In this document: one piece after another, positions 27,511 through 37,789 of the stretch
How the letters are laid out: each line of letters opens with the position of its first letter
Position numbering within the stretch: position 1 is the stretch's first letter
NCBI GenBank assembly: GCA_002729695.1
Contig: PBYQ01000003.1
Location: 124,001 to 188,000 of the forward strand
Direction of reading: 5' to 3'
From: Citromicrobium sp.
Lineage (GTDB): Bacteria > Pseudomonadota > Alphaproteobacteria > Sphingomonadales > Sphingomonadaceae
Length of the DNA: 64,000 nucleotides
The notes under the pieces: generated by a model
The model's database searches: none
Seen by the model: the letters and a program-made list of their open reading frames with translations, nothing else
What the model was told of the DNA's origin: nothing
Position numbers and translations under genes: made by a program

Positions 27511-28441
27511 CATCACTGCCGAAGACGCCGGAATCAGCTGGAAGCTCACCGCGCTGGTCGACCGCACCGCTGCCGAAGCTGCACTCGCGGCGAGCGTGGA
27601 AGACGCGTGGGACAGCGATCTGGTGATGAGCGCGCACGAGGTCGAGGCGGATCGCTACGACCCGATGAACGCAGGCCTGTGGCGGATCGAGGCATGGTAT
27701 CCGCGCAAGCCCGACAAGGCCCTGCGCGCCACGCTCGAGGACATGTTCGACGGCAACCCGCCGGACTTCACGCTCGAAAAGGTCGAGCCCGAGGACTGGG
27801 TGACGCTCAGCCAGCACGCGGTCGAGCCGGTGCGCGCGGGGCCGTTCCATATCCGCACGCCCGATTTTCCGGCGGACGAGAGCGCGATCGACCTGATCAT
27901 CCCCGCCAGCCGCGCGTTCGGCACCGGCCAGCACGAGACCACCGCCGGGTGCCTCACCATGCTCGGCTGGTTGAAGCAGCGCGGCGTCCGTCCGCGATGG
28001 ATCGCCGATATCGGGACGGGCACGGGCCTGCTCGCCATCGGCGCGCTCAAGCTGTTTCCCACGGCGAATGTGATCGCCAGCGATATCGACCCGGTGTGCG
28101 CCGAGATCGTGGAGGAAAACGCAGGCAATAATGCCATCGCACTCGGCCAGAGGCCCGGCGCGCTGCATTACGTCACTGCACCGGGTATGAACCACCCGGC
28201 GCTCGCATCGCGGGCTCCCTACGACCTGCTGATCGCCAACATCCTCGCCGGTCCGCTGATCGAACTCGCACCCGCTTTCGCGCGCACGCTGATGCCCGGC
28301 GCGCGCGTGATCCTGGCCGGGCTGCTGACCACGCAGGAGGCGAAAGTGACGCGCGCGTACCAGCGGCAGGGCCTGCGGGTGGAACGCAGGATTGCCGACG
28401 GCGACTGGTCGATCCTGTGCCTGCGCAACGTGCGGGGATGA
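27500..28441 (+). CDS. prmA: ribosomal protein L11 methyltransferase
   Basis: This 313-residue protein methylates ribosomal protein L11 using S-adenosylmethionine. The N-terminal substrate-binding domain is followed by IIPASRAFGTGQHETTAGCL, then the SAM motif IADIGTGTGLLAIGAL, DIDPVCAEIVEEN and YDLLIANILAGPLIELAP. The ATG at 27500 is chosen; 13 upstream in-frame residues are Arg/Lys-rich and not conserved. It overlaps both neighbours. Confidence 0.95.
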   Translation: MSADITAEDAGISWKLTALVDRTAAEAALAASVEDAWDSDLVMSAHEVEADRYDPMNAGLWRIEAWYPRKPDKALRATLEDMFDGNPPDFTLEKVEPEDWVTLSQHAVEPVRAGPFHIRTPDFPADESAIDLIIPASRAFGTGQHETTAGCLTMLGWLKQRGVRPRWIADIGTGTGLLAIGALKLFPTANVIASDIDPVCAEIVEENAGNNAIALGQRPGALHYVTAPGMNHPALASRAPYDLLIANILAGPLIELAPAFARTLMPGARVILAGLLTTQEAKVTRAYQRQGLRVERRIADGDWSILCLRNVRG

Positions 28442-29139
28442 AGGCGCTCGGCCTTTTTGGCCGGGCATTCGGCTGGCTGATCGCGCTGCTCGCGCTTGTC
28501 GTGGCAGCCTATTTCCTCGCCGCATGGATCGGATCTTCGATCCCGCGCAATTCCGGATGGACCGAGGCCGAGACGGGCATCCCCGTGATGGTCGAGGACA
28601 ATGGCTACCACACAAGCATCGTCATGCCGGTAGTCACACCGCTCAAGGACTGGCGCGACACCTTCCCCTCGCTGGCCGAGCCGACGGCGAACGGCCCGCG
28701 CCCCACCCATGTCTCGGTCGGCTGGGGCGACAGCGAAGTCTATCGCACCGTCGCCACGTGGGACGATCTCAAGCCCGGCACCGTGCTGAGGATTGTGACG
28801 CGAGGCGGCCCTGCCGTCATGCGCGTCGCAGGCTATTATCGACCCGGAGCGAGCCCACACCACCGCTGGCTGGTCCTGCGCGAAGAAGAATATGCGCGGC
28901 TGGTCGCGCGGGTCGAAGACACGCTGCCGCCCATCGCCGACCCGGCGAAAAGGGCCAGCTATTCGAGCTTCGATCCGAAGGCGAAGGTGTTTGACGCCAA
29001 TGGACGCTACTGGATCGGCTACACCTGCAACCAGTGGGTCGCCGACGCATTGGCCGAGGCAGGCGTAAAAACCGGATCATGGACTCCGCTGTCAGGCGGC
29101 GTGATGAAGTGGATTCCGCAAGGCGAGACACAGCCCTGA
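28438..29139 (+). CDS. DUF2459 (TIGR02117) family membrane-anchored protein
   Basis: This 233-residue protein has one N-terminal membrane segment (WLIALLALVVAAYFLAAWIG). The family elements that follow are DNGYHTSIVMPVV, SVGWGDSEVYRT and YTCNQWVADALAEAGVKTGSWTPLSGGV. The Cys and His pattern resembles NlpC/P60-like cysteine hydrolases, but the reaction is unknown. It overlaps the prmA stop by ATGA and ends the operon. Confidence 0.82.
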   Translation: MKALGLFGRAFGWLIALLALVVAAYFLAAWIGSSIPRNSGWTEAETGIPVMVEDNGYHTSIVMPVVTPLKDWRDTFPSLAEPTANGPRPTHVSVGWGDSEVYRTVATWDDLKPGTVLRIVTRGGPAVMRVAGYYRPGASPHHRWLVLREEEYARLVARVEDTLPPIADPAKRASYSSFDPKAKVFDANGRYWIGYTCNQWVADALAEAGVKTGSWTPLSGGVMKWIPQGETQP

Positions 29140-29169
29140 TCGTCACCCGATAACGATACAAAAATTTGC

Positions 29170-30048
29170 ATGACCAATCGCGCTGCTTGCATTAATGTCA
29201 GTAACGTCATGATCGATCTGCCCGCCGCATTCGACCTTTTTGCCGACCGCATGGTCCGGGTGATCTATTTCGACATGCAGCGCTACTTCGTGGCGGCAGG
29301 GCTTTTCACCATTGCGCTGCTCGTGTTTCGCAGCTGGGCGCAGCGCAAGCGAATCCAGAACCGTCGAGCGGCGCGCAAGGACTACACCCGCGAAATCGCC
29401 TCTTCGCTGCGCACCTCTTTCATCTTCGCGCTGACCACTTTCCTCACGCTGGCGCTGCGCGAGGTCGGGCTGGTCAAGCTCAAGATCGAAACCTTCACGA
29501 TCGTCACCGTCGCATGGCAGCTGGCGCTGATGATCGTGGCGCACGACGCCTATTTCTACTGGATGCACCGGGCGCTGCACCACAAGCGCCTGTTCCGCGC
29601 GACGCACCTGCATCATCACAAGTCGCGCACCCCGACCCCGTGGACCGCGTACAGTTTTTCCAGCTGGGAGGCGGTGACCGAGGCGCTGTTCATCCCGCTG
29701 TTCATGCTGGCGACCAGCACGATGGGCTTCGCGATGACCGGCCTCGCAGTGTTCCTGTTCCTGTGGCACATGATCGTCCGCAACGTGATCGGGCACCTCG
29801 GGGTGGAGCTGTATCCGGCGGGCTGGGTCGACAATCGCTGGGTCGGCTGGTGGAACACGACCACGCATCACGATCTGCACCACAGCTCGGGCAACACCAA
29901 TTTCGGGCTCTATTTCACCTGGTGGGATCGCTGGATGGGAACCGAGCACCCGCGCTATCGCGAGGAATTCCGCAAAGTGACCGCGCGCACGCGCAAGGCG
30001 ATGCGCGAGGGCGAGCGCAAGCCCGAAGGCGGGACCGCGCCGGCCTAG
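29170..30048 (+). CDS. sterol desaturase / fatty acid hydroxylase family protein
   Basis: This 292-residue integral membrane di-iron oxygenase carries the three His boxes HDAYFYWMHRALHH, HLHHHKSRTP and HHDLHHSSGN between hydrophobic helices. It would hydroxylate or desaturate a lipid or carotenoid-type substrate at the membrane; which one is not evident. The start could also be the ATG at 29209 (MIDLPAAF), and neither has a good ribosome-binding site. Its stop codon shares the CTAG palindrome with the convergent sigma-factor gene. Confidence 0.87.
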   Translation: MTNRAACINVSNVMIDLPAAFDLFADRMVRVIYFDMQRYFVAAGLFTIALLVFRSWAQRKRIQNRRAARKDYTREIASSLRTSFIFALTTFLTLALREVGLVKLKIETFTIVTVAWQLALMIVAHDAYFYWMHRALHHKRLFRATHLHHHKSRTPTPWTAYSFSSWEAVTEALFIPLFMLATSTMGFAMTGLAVFLFLWHMIVRNVIGHLGVELYPAGWVDNRWVGWWNTTTHHDLHHSSGNTNFGLYFTWWDRWMGTEHPRYREEFRKVTARTRKAMREGERKPEGGTAPA

Positions 30049-31250
30049 GCCCCCAGCGCATCGCGCTGCGCGCTGAGAAACCGCGCCTCGGCCGCCTCCG
30101 GTTCGAGGGCGAGCGCCGCATCATAGGCAGCACGTGCCTGCTCGCCCCGCCCTGCCCGCGCCAGCAAGTCCGCGCGCGCCGCATGAAACGGCAGGAAATC
30201 GGCCAGCCTGTCCGCATCGAGTTCGTCCAGCGCCGCAAGCCCATCCTCGGAGGAGTACGCGCGCGATAGCGCCACCGCGCGGTTGATCGCGATCACGGGC
30301 GTGGGCCGCATTGCCAGCAGTGCGTCGTAGAGCCGCAGGATCGCGCGCCAGTCGGTCGGGCGATCGTGCACCCGCATCGCATGGGTCAGATGGATCGCGG
30401 CGAGCACCTGCATCGGTCCCGGGGTGCGCAGCGCGGTCGCCCGGTCGAGCGCCCTGCGCCCCGCCTCGATCCGCACCGCATCCCACTTCGCAATGTCCTG
30501 CTGCGACAGTGGCACCATCGCGCCATCACCATCCAGCCGGGCGTTCTCGCGCGAGCGGATCACTGAGACCACTGCCAGCAGGCCGAATGCTTCCGCCTCC
30601 TCCGGCATCAACTCAGCGAGAAACTCCGCCAGCCGCTCGACCTCGGGCGCAAGACCGGCGGTGTCGCCCGCGCCGGAGGCATTGCGGTAGGCAATGCCCA
30701 GCGCGGTTTCGAGCGTTTCGAGAACCGCGCCGAGCCGCCCCGCCCATTCGCCCGGAGGAGGCGTCTCGAACAGAATCTTCGCCGCCCCGATCTTCGCCTT
30801 CGCCCGCGTGATCCGCTGGTACATCGTCGGTTCGGCGACCAGAAACGCGCGTGCAATCCGTGGGACCGAAACGCCGCAGATCGTCCGCAAGGCCAGCGCT
30901 ATGCGGGCCTCCACCGCGAGCGCGGGATGGCAGCAGATGAAGAGCAGCCGCAGCCGTTCGTCGGGGATCGGCTCGGGGAAGGTTATCACATCGCCCATGG
31001 TCTCGGCCTCGGGCTGGCTGGCGATCGCCCGTTCCTCCCGCTCCGCCTTGCGCCGTGCATCGAGCGCGCGGCGACGCGCAGTCACATAGGTCCACGCCGC
31101 CGGATCGCGGATCGGCGTAGGCTCGCGCAGGGCAGCCTCGCAGGCCGCTGCAAATGCGTCTTCGGCAAGATCGAGATCGCGGAAATGCGCGGCAAGGGCT
31201 GCGACGACCCGGGGCCGCGCAGCCGCAAGCGCATCGGCCAGACCGCTCAG
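30045..31250 (-). CDS. ECF42-type sigma factor with C-terminal TPR-like extension
   Basis: This protein has about 401 residues if it starts at the CTG at 31250. Region sigma-2 homology (DLAEDAFAAACEAALREPTPI, DPAAWTYVTARRRALDARRK) lies upstream of the first ordinary start, a GTG at 31085. No ATG, GTG or TTG exists in frame between the upstream gene and that GTG. Sigma-4 (GVSVPRIARAFLVAEPTMYQRITRAK) and a DUF6596/TPR-like C-terminal half (PVIAINRAVALSRAYSSEDGL) follow. ECF42 factors are typically encoded with DGPF/YCII proteins, as here, with two bases between the YCII stop and the CTG. Confidence 0.85.
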   Translation of the reverse strand: MSGLADALAAARPRVVAALAAHFRDLDLAEDAFAAACEAALREPTPIRDPAAWTYVTARRRALDARRKAEREERAIASQPEAETMGDVITFPEPIPDERLRLLFICCHPALAVEARIALALRTICGVSVPRIARAFLVAEPTMYQRITRAKAKIGAAKILFETPPPGEWAGRLGAVLETLETALGIAYRNASGAGDTAGLAPEVERLAEFLAELMPEEAEAFGLLAVVSVIRSRENARLDGDGAMVPLSQQDIAKWDAVRIEAGRRALDRATALRTPGPMQVLAAIHLTHAMRVHDRPTDWRAILRLYDALLAMRPTPVIAINRAVALSRAYSSEDGLAALDELDADRLADFLPFHAARADLLARAGRGEQARAAYDAALALEPEAAEARFLSAQRDALGA

Positions 31251-31252
31251 GG

Positions 31253-31606
31253 CTAGTCCTGCCAGACCGGGCGGATTTCGACCGCGCCGTTGCCGGGGAT
31301 CGGGATCATCCGCGCCCAGCGGACCGCCTCGTCGTGGTCCTTCGCCTCGATCAGGTAGAACCCGCCCAGTTCCTCGTGCGTTTCGGCGAAGGGGCCGTCG
31401 TGCTGCGTGCCCTCGCCGCCGCTTTCATAGCGGATCGTGGTCGCGGTATGCGCCTCCCGCAGCCGCTCTCCGCTGAAGGCGACGCCCGCCGCGCCCAGTT
31501 CTTCCATCAGCTTCATGTGGCCCGCCAGCGTGGCCGCGAGCACGGCCTCGCCGTTGTCGCCCGCATAGGCGCTCTCGTCTTCGTGAATCAGCAGCATGTA
31601 TTTCAT
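31253..31606 (-). CDS. YCII-related (DGPF) protein, partner of the ECF42 sigma factor
   Basis: This 117-residue ferredoxin-fold protein carries the hallmark DGPFAETHEELGGFYLIEA and a RPVWQD end. Proteins of this kind occur next to ECF42 sigma factors and belong to their regulons in actinobacteria and proteobacteria; their biochemical role is unclear. A strong ribosome-binding site (GGAGGAC) precedes the ATG. The sigma gene begins at its stop codon, suggesting coupled translation. Confidence 0.93.
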   Translation of the reverse strand: MKYMLLIHEDESAYAGDNGEAVLAATLAGHMKLMEELGAAGVAFSGERLREAHTATTIRYESGGEGTQHDGPFAETHEELGGFYLIEAKDHDEAVRWARMIPIPGNGAVEIRPVWQD

Positions 31607-31646
31607 CGCCCGTCCTCCGGTTCGGCACCGCCCCTGTGGCGGTACT

Positions 31647-32852
31647 CTATACCTCAGACGCCGATGGTGCGCGCGTTTCGACAGGCTGCGAGGAATTTTT
31701 CGAGAGGTTGTCGTCCTTCGCGTTCGCGCCCGGCCCGCTGACCATCTCGTGATAGCCTGCGATCGCGCGCACCACGCCGTGCATCATCTCCATCCGCTCG
31801 GGGATCGACACATGCGTCCGGCCGATCATCACCGCGACGGTGTAGATGCTGCCGTCGGGCGCGGTGAGGATGCCGACATCGTTATAGCCCGCCTGGTCGG
31901 CCGGCGTGCCCTGCGGCACGATGTCGAGCACCTGCCCCGTGCCGGTCTTGTGCGCGATGCTCCACCCTTCGGGCAATCCACCCTTCAGCCGGTTGGGGCC
32001 GCTCTTGACCTCGCCCAGCCAGCCGAGAAACTGCGCGGTGTTGGCGGGCGAGAGCAGTTCGCCCTGCTTCAGCTGCGCGAGTGCCGCCGCAATCGCGACG
32101 GGCGTCGCGCCGTCGACCGGATCGTCGACATACGCATCGAATGCAGCCTTGCGCACATCATGCGGCACGCCCTTGCGCACTTCGAAAAACGTATCGCCCA
32201 GTGCATAGGCCTGCCGCCACTCGAGCCCGGCGATCTGCGATTGCATGGGGCGCTCGCCCGGCCCGAAGCGAATATCGGCAAAACCCTTTTTCGCGAGCGT
32301 TTTGCGGACCTGTTCCGGTCCGCCGACGCGGCGAAGGACGGTATCGTTGGCGGTGTTGTCGCTCTGCGTCAGTGCGCGCTTGATGAAGTCGGCGTAAGTG
32401 CTTGAGAAGCTGCCCTGCGCGATCACATTCTGGCGGATCGGGCTGTGGAACACCGCGAGGTCGCCCATCCGCACCGTGCCCGTTTCGCCCAGACCCAGCT
32501 GGCCGCGATCCGCCATGTCGAGCGCGGTCAGCGCGACCCACAGCTTGCTGACGCTCTGCTGCGGATAGAGCCTCGTCCCCTTGAAATGGACCATCCGGCC
32601 GCGCGCCGGATCGTACACCGCGATCCCCACCTTGCCATCGAGCCCGGTGCCGAGCGCGAACAGCTGATCGTCGAGCCACTCCTCCTCGGGCGACCGCTCG
32701 ACCGTCAGGTCTTCGGCTGCCTGCTCGATCCGTTCTCCAACGCTCGGCGCAGCCTTGCCGTCACCTGCCAAGCTGGAGAGGTGGCACGTCGACAGGGCCC
32801 CGAACGTGATCAGGCAAGCAAGGATAAGCAAAACGTTGCGCATCAAAGGCAT
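31647..32852 (-). CDS. class A beta-lactamase-like serine hydrolase, predicted lipoprotein
   Basis: This 401-residue protein has an N-terminal lipoprotein signal (ALSTC, Cys23) and the serine beta-lactamase motifs: QQSVSKLW (Ser100, Lys103), TQSDNTAND (Ser164-Asp-Asn166) and AHKTGTG (Lys302). The segment after SDN is about 30 residues longer than in classical class A enzymes. It contains GPGERPMQ, whose Glu200 may act as the Glu166 equivalent. A low-complexity tail of about 30 residues closes the protein. It could be a beta-lactamase or a peptidoglycan-active serine hydrolase. It follows ligA by 39 bp. An ATG three codons later is possible. Confidence 0.85.
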   Translation of the reverse strand: MPLMRNVLLILACLITFGALSTCHLSSLAGDGKAAPSVGERIEQAAEDLTVERSPEEEWLDDQLFALGTGLDGKVGIAVYDPARGRMVHFKGTRLYPQQSVSKLWVALTALDMADRGQLGLGETGTVRMGDLAVFHSPIRQNVIAQGSFSSTYADFIKRALTQSDNTANDTVLRRVGGPEQVRKTLAKKGFADIRFGPGERPMQSQIAGLEWRQAYALGDTFFEVRKGVPHDVRKAAFDAYVDDPVDGATPVAIAAALAQLKQGELLSPANTAQFLGWLGEVKSGPNRLKGGLPEGWSIAHKTGTGQVLDIVPQGTPADQAGYNDVGILTAPDGSIYTVAVMIGRTHVSIPERMEMMHGVVRAIAGYHEMVSGPGANAKDDNLSKNSSQPVETRAPSASEV

Positions 32853-32891
32853 ATAGCGACGATCGGGCTGAATTGCAGACCCGGCGCCGGC

Positions 32892-35126
<2,235 letters not shown>

Positions 35127-35194
35127 TTACGGAAGCCATTTTCTCGATTGCGGGGCACGAGTATCGTCGCGCTCGGGGCGAAGGGGGAATCGGC

Positions 35195-36199
35195 ATGGGT
35201 TTGGCAAGGAAGATCGGCTGCGGCTGTCTCGTGATCGTGCTGCTGCTGGTGGCAGCGGCGGCGGGTATCTGGGTCTGGAAACCGTGGACGCAGATCGTGC
35301 CGCTCGAAATGGTCGAACCCACAGCTGCGCAGGGCGAGCGGGTCGATACCGGCGATGTGCTCGGCAATTTCTATCCCGCAAAGGGCGCCGATAACGGCCC
35401 CGGCGTGCTGCTGGTCGGTGGCAGCGAAGGCGGGCTCGGCAGCGATATGACCCGGCTCGCGCTCGCCTTGCAGGACGATGGCTTCTCGGTCCTCCACCAG
35501 AGTTACTGGCGCGCCCCCGGCCAGCCCGAGCGGCTCGAGGGCATCCGGCTCGAAACCTTCCAGCGGGGCCTTTCCTGGCTGCGTGCACGGCCCGAGGTCG
35601 ATCCCGCACGCACCGCGATGATCGGCTGGTCGCGCGGGAGCGAGGCTGCGCAATTGCTCGCGATCCGCGATCCCTCGATCAAGGCGATCGTGCTCGGGAT
35701 GCCGGGCAATGCGGTGTGGCCCGGGTTCGGTTGGGACGAACCGTGGAAGCAGTTCGGCAGCCCCTGGAGCTGGCGCGGCGAAGCGCTGCCGTATCTCGAG
35801 CTCGGCGGTATCCAGACGATCGGCGGCGACATGGACGAAACCTGGCGCGAAATCGCGGCGCGCGAAAAGCAGCACCCCGAGGCGACGATCCCGATCACCG
35901 ACGTGGGCGTGCCCGTCCTGATAATCTGCGGCGAATCGGATATCGTGTGGCCTTCGTGCCAGATGGGCCGCGCGATCGCCGATGCGGCGGCGCAGGCGGG
36001 CAAGGACGACGTGCGCCTGCTCGCCTTTCCCGACGCGGGCCACTACGCCTTCGGCGCGCCGGTGAGCGAGGATGACGAGGCGTTCGAGAAGCTCGACAAG
36101 CTTGGGGGCTCGCCCGAAGGCAACGCCGATGCGCTGCGCCAGAGCTATCGCGACATCGTGGCGTTCCTGCGCGATACGACAGGCGGCGACGCGAACTGA
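35195..36199 (+). CDS. membrane-anchored alpha/beta hydrolase, BAAT C-terminal type
   Basis: This 334-residue protein has an N-terminal membrane anchor (CGCLVIVLLLVAAAAGIWVW). Its hydrolase fold has the nucleophile elbow IGWSRGSEAA (Ser147), an acidic residue in CGESDIVWPS and the His in FPDAGHYAFG. It is like the C-terminal part of bile-acid-CoA thioester hydrolases. It probably cleaves an ester or thioester facing the periplasm; the substrate is unknown. A GGGGGA ribosome-binding site precedes the ATG. It is divergent from ligA. Confidence 0.86.
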   Translation: MGLARKIGCGCLVIVLLLVAAAAGIWVWKPWTQIVPLEMVEPTAAQGERVDTGDVLGNFYPAKGADNGPGVLLVGGSEGGLGSDMTRLALALQDDGFSVLHQSYWRAPGQPERLEGIRLETFQRGLSWLRARPEVDPARTAMIGWSRGSEAAQLLAIRDPSIKAIVLGMPGNAVWPGFGWDEPWKQFGSPWSWRGEALPYLELGGIQTIGGDMDETWREIAAREKQHPEATIPITDVGVPVLIICGESDIVWPSCQMGRAIADAAAQAGKDDVRLLAFPDAGHYAFGAPVSEDDEAFEKLDKLGGSPEGNADALRQSYRDIVAFLRDTTGGDAN

Positions 36200-36227
36200 C
36201 GGCCGGTCCGACCGCTCCGCACGCGGA

Positions 36228-36944
36228 TCACATCTCTTCCTTCACGCCCTTGCGGATCAGCCACCAGTTGGTCGGGTAGGCGGTGCAGAACCCGGCGAGC
36301 ATCGCAACCTGCATCGCGAACCAGAACTCGGGCGTCGCGACCTCTGCCACGCCGCCGTAATCGGGCTTGAACCACGCGAACTGGATCAGCCCCATCAACC
36401 CGTACATGCCGACCTGCCACGAGGTGATGGAGAGGAAATCGGCCTTCACCGCCTGACCGATCCCCTCGCCCACCGAGAGATCGCGCATCGGCTTGATGGT
36501 GAAATACTGGAAGGCGATGCCGAGCACGAAAGCGACGATGTAGTCGACTATCCAAACCGCGAAGATCTTCTCGCCAAACAGGCTGTGCCAGCCGAACCAA
36601 ACCGCGATCTGCGGAAAGGCGAAGACCGACCATTCGGCGATGATGTCGCCCAGCGTACACCCCGCCCCGCAATGCGAAGCGCCCTTGGCGACCGACGCCC
36701 AAAACGGCAGATCATCATCGGGCGCATCGATCCCCCGCCCCTTGCGGCGGCCGAACGCACGGTAGAGCCACACCCACAGTACGCTGCCGAACAGCGCGGC
36801 GAGCGGCCAGACGAAATTCATCACCGCCATCTTCTGCGGATGCCGCGCAACATCGATAGCGATCCACAGCGCACAGACCCCTGCAAGCAGCAGCGAGACG
36901 ATCGAGAGCGTGTGGAGCCAGGCGGGAAAATTCGCGTGGGGCAT
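36228..36944 (-). CDS. DUF4396 multi-pass membrane protein
   Basis: This 238-residue protein has about six membrane helices and the DUF4396 signature SHCGAGCTLGDIIAEW in the middle, with two Cys residues close together. Later segments ADFLSITSWQVGMYGLMG and YPTNWWLIRKGVKEEM are also typical. DUF4396 proteins are related in layout to small copper- or heavy-metal-associated membrane proteins, but no function is established. It is convergent with the BAAT-type hydrolase. Confidence 0.85.
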   Translation of the reverse strand: MPHANFPAWLHTLSIVSLLLAGVCALWIAIDVARHPQKMAVMNFVWPLAALFGSVLWVWLYRAFGRRKGRGIDAPDDDLPFWASVAKGASHCGAGCTLGDIIAEWSVFAFPQIAVWFGWHSLFGEKIFAVWIVDYIVAFVLGIAFQYFTIKPMRDLSVGEGIGQAVKADFLSITSWQVGMYGLMGLIQFAWFKPDYGGVAEVATPEFWFAMQVAMLAGFCTAYPTNWWLIRKGVKEEM

Positions 36945-37017
36945 GCCGGATCAAACGCGAGCTGCACTCTGAGTTCCGACCTGATGGCCAGATAGGTCTA
37001 AATCGCTAAGCTGAATG

Positions 37018-37788
37018 TTAACGACAGTCGGTGAGATAGGATTCAATTTCGATCGAATAGTGATGCTCCTCGGGCTTGATCACCCCGTCGGCGACGATCA
37101 GCTCCTGCATCGACCTGCGGAAAATCTGTTCGAGACGTTCGTCTTCGCTAATGCGCTGAACCGCTGTCCAGAAAAGTTCGCTATCGGGCGACAAGCGGTC
37201 AGCATGACTTAAGATTGCTTCGCAGTCGGGATCGCCGTCCAACTCAAGCCGCAACCAAAAGGCGGTGATCGCTCGCTCAAGCGCTTCCCGCTCCTTTGGG
37301 TGGTATTCCTTGTCGCACCGCGCGAGGAATACGAGCGCATTGATTAGCGCGATGAGATCCGCCTTGCGTCCGACCGATAGCCCCCAAGTCAAACCCGAGG
37401 CCGTTTCAAGGTCTGTCGCAAACTGGGCGAAGAAGGCCTGAACTGGGCTCAGCGTTTCTCCCGTGATGGGATCGAAAAGATCGAGAATGCGGTCGAGCCG
37501 GAAAGTACGGATAGCCGATCGATGATGGCAGAAAGCCTTGAGGTATGCGGTACCACCTTGGTTGGTCATCTGGCGGCACGATATCACACGCTGGGTAAGC
37601 TGACCTTTCGAATCCTCGTATTCGATAATCAAGTTCCGACCCGAGATCGTTCCCAAATCGGTACCCGCTTCGCAAGCCTCAGCGAAACCACTCTCACCAT
37701 CGTCATCAGGAAAGACCCTGTCTACAAGCTCCTGAAATCGCTCGTGTAGCTTTGGCTTTACAACCTTCCCGTCAAGTGACTCGCTCAC
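37018..37788 (-). CDS. WYL domain plus TerB-like domain protein
   Basis: In this 256-residue protein, residues about 50-105 resemble a WYL ligand-sensing domain (LIIEYEDSKGQLTQRVI, YLKAFCHHRSAIRTFRLDRI). Residues about 145-255 look like a TerB-type helical domain (ALVFLARCDKEYHPKEREALE, SMQELIVADGVIKPEE). The DNA is less G+C-rich than its neighbours (32 of 60 bases at 37621-37680). It starts with GTG at 37788, preceded by GGAGGGGG, and overlaps the region of the recN stop (37790-37792), so it is translated right after recN. The function is unknown; WYL proteins often regulate defence or stress genes. Confidence 0.78.
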   Translation of the reverse strand: MSESLDGKVVKPKLHERFQELVDRVFPDDDGESGFAEACEAGTDLGTISGRNLIIEYEDSKGQLTQRVISCRQMTNQGGTAYLKAFCHHRSAIRTFRLDRILDLFDPITGETLSPVQAFFAQFATDLETASGLTWGLSVGRKADLIALINALVFLARCDKEYHPKEREALERAITAFWLRLELDGDPDCEAILSHADRLSPDSELFWTAVQRISEDERLEQIFRRSMQELIVADGVIKPEEHHYSIEIESYLTDCR

Positions 37789-37789
37789 A

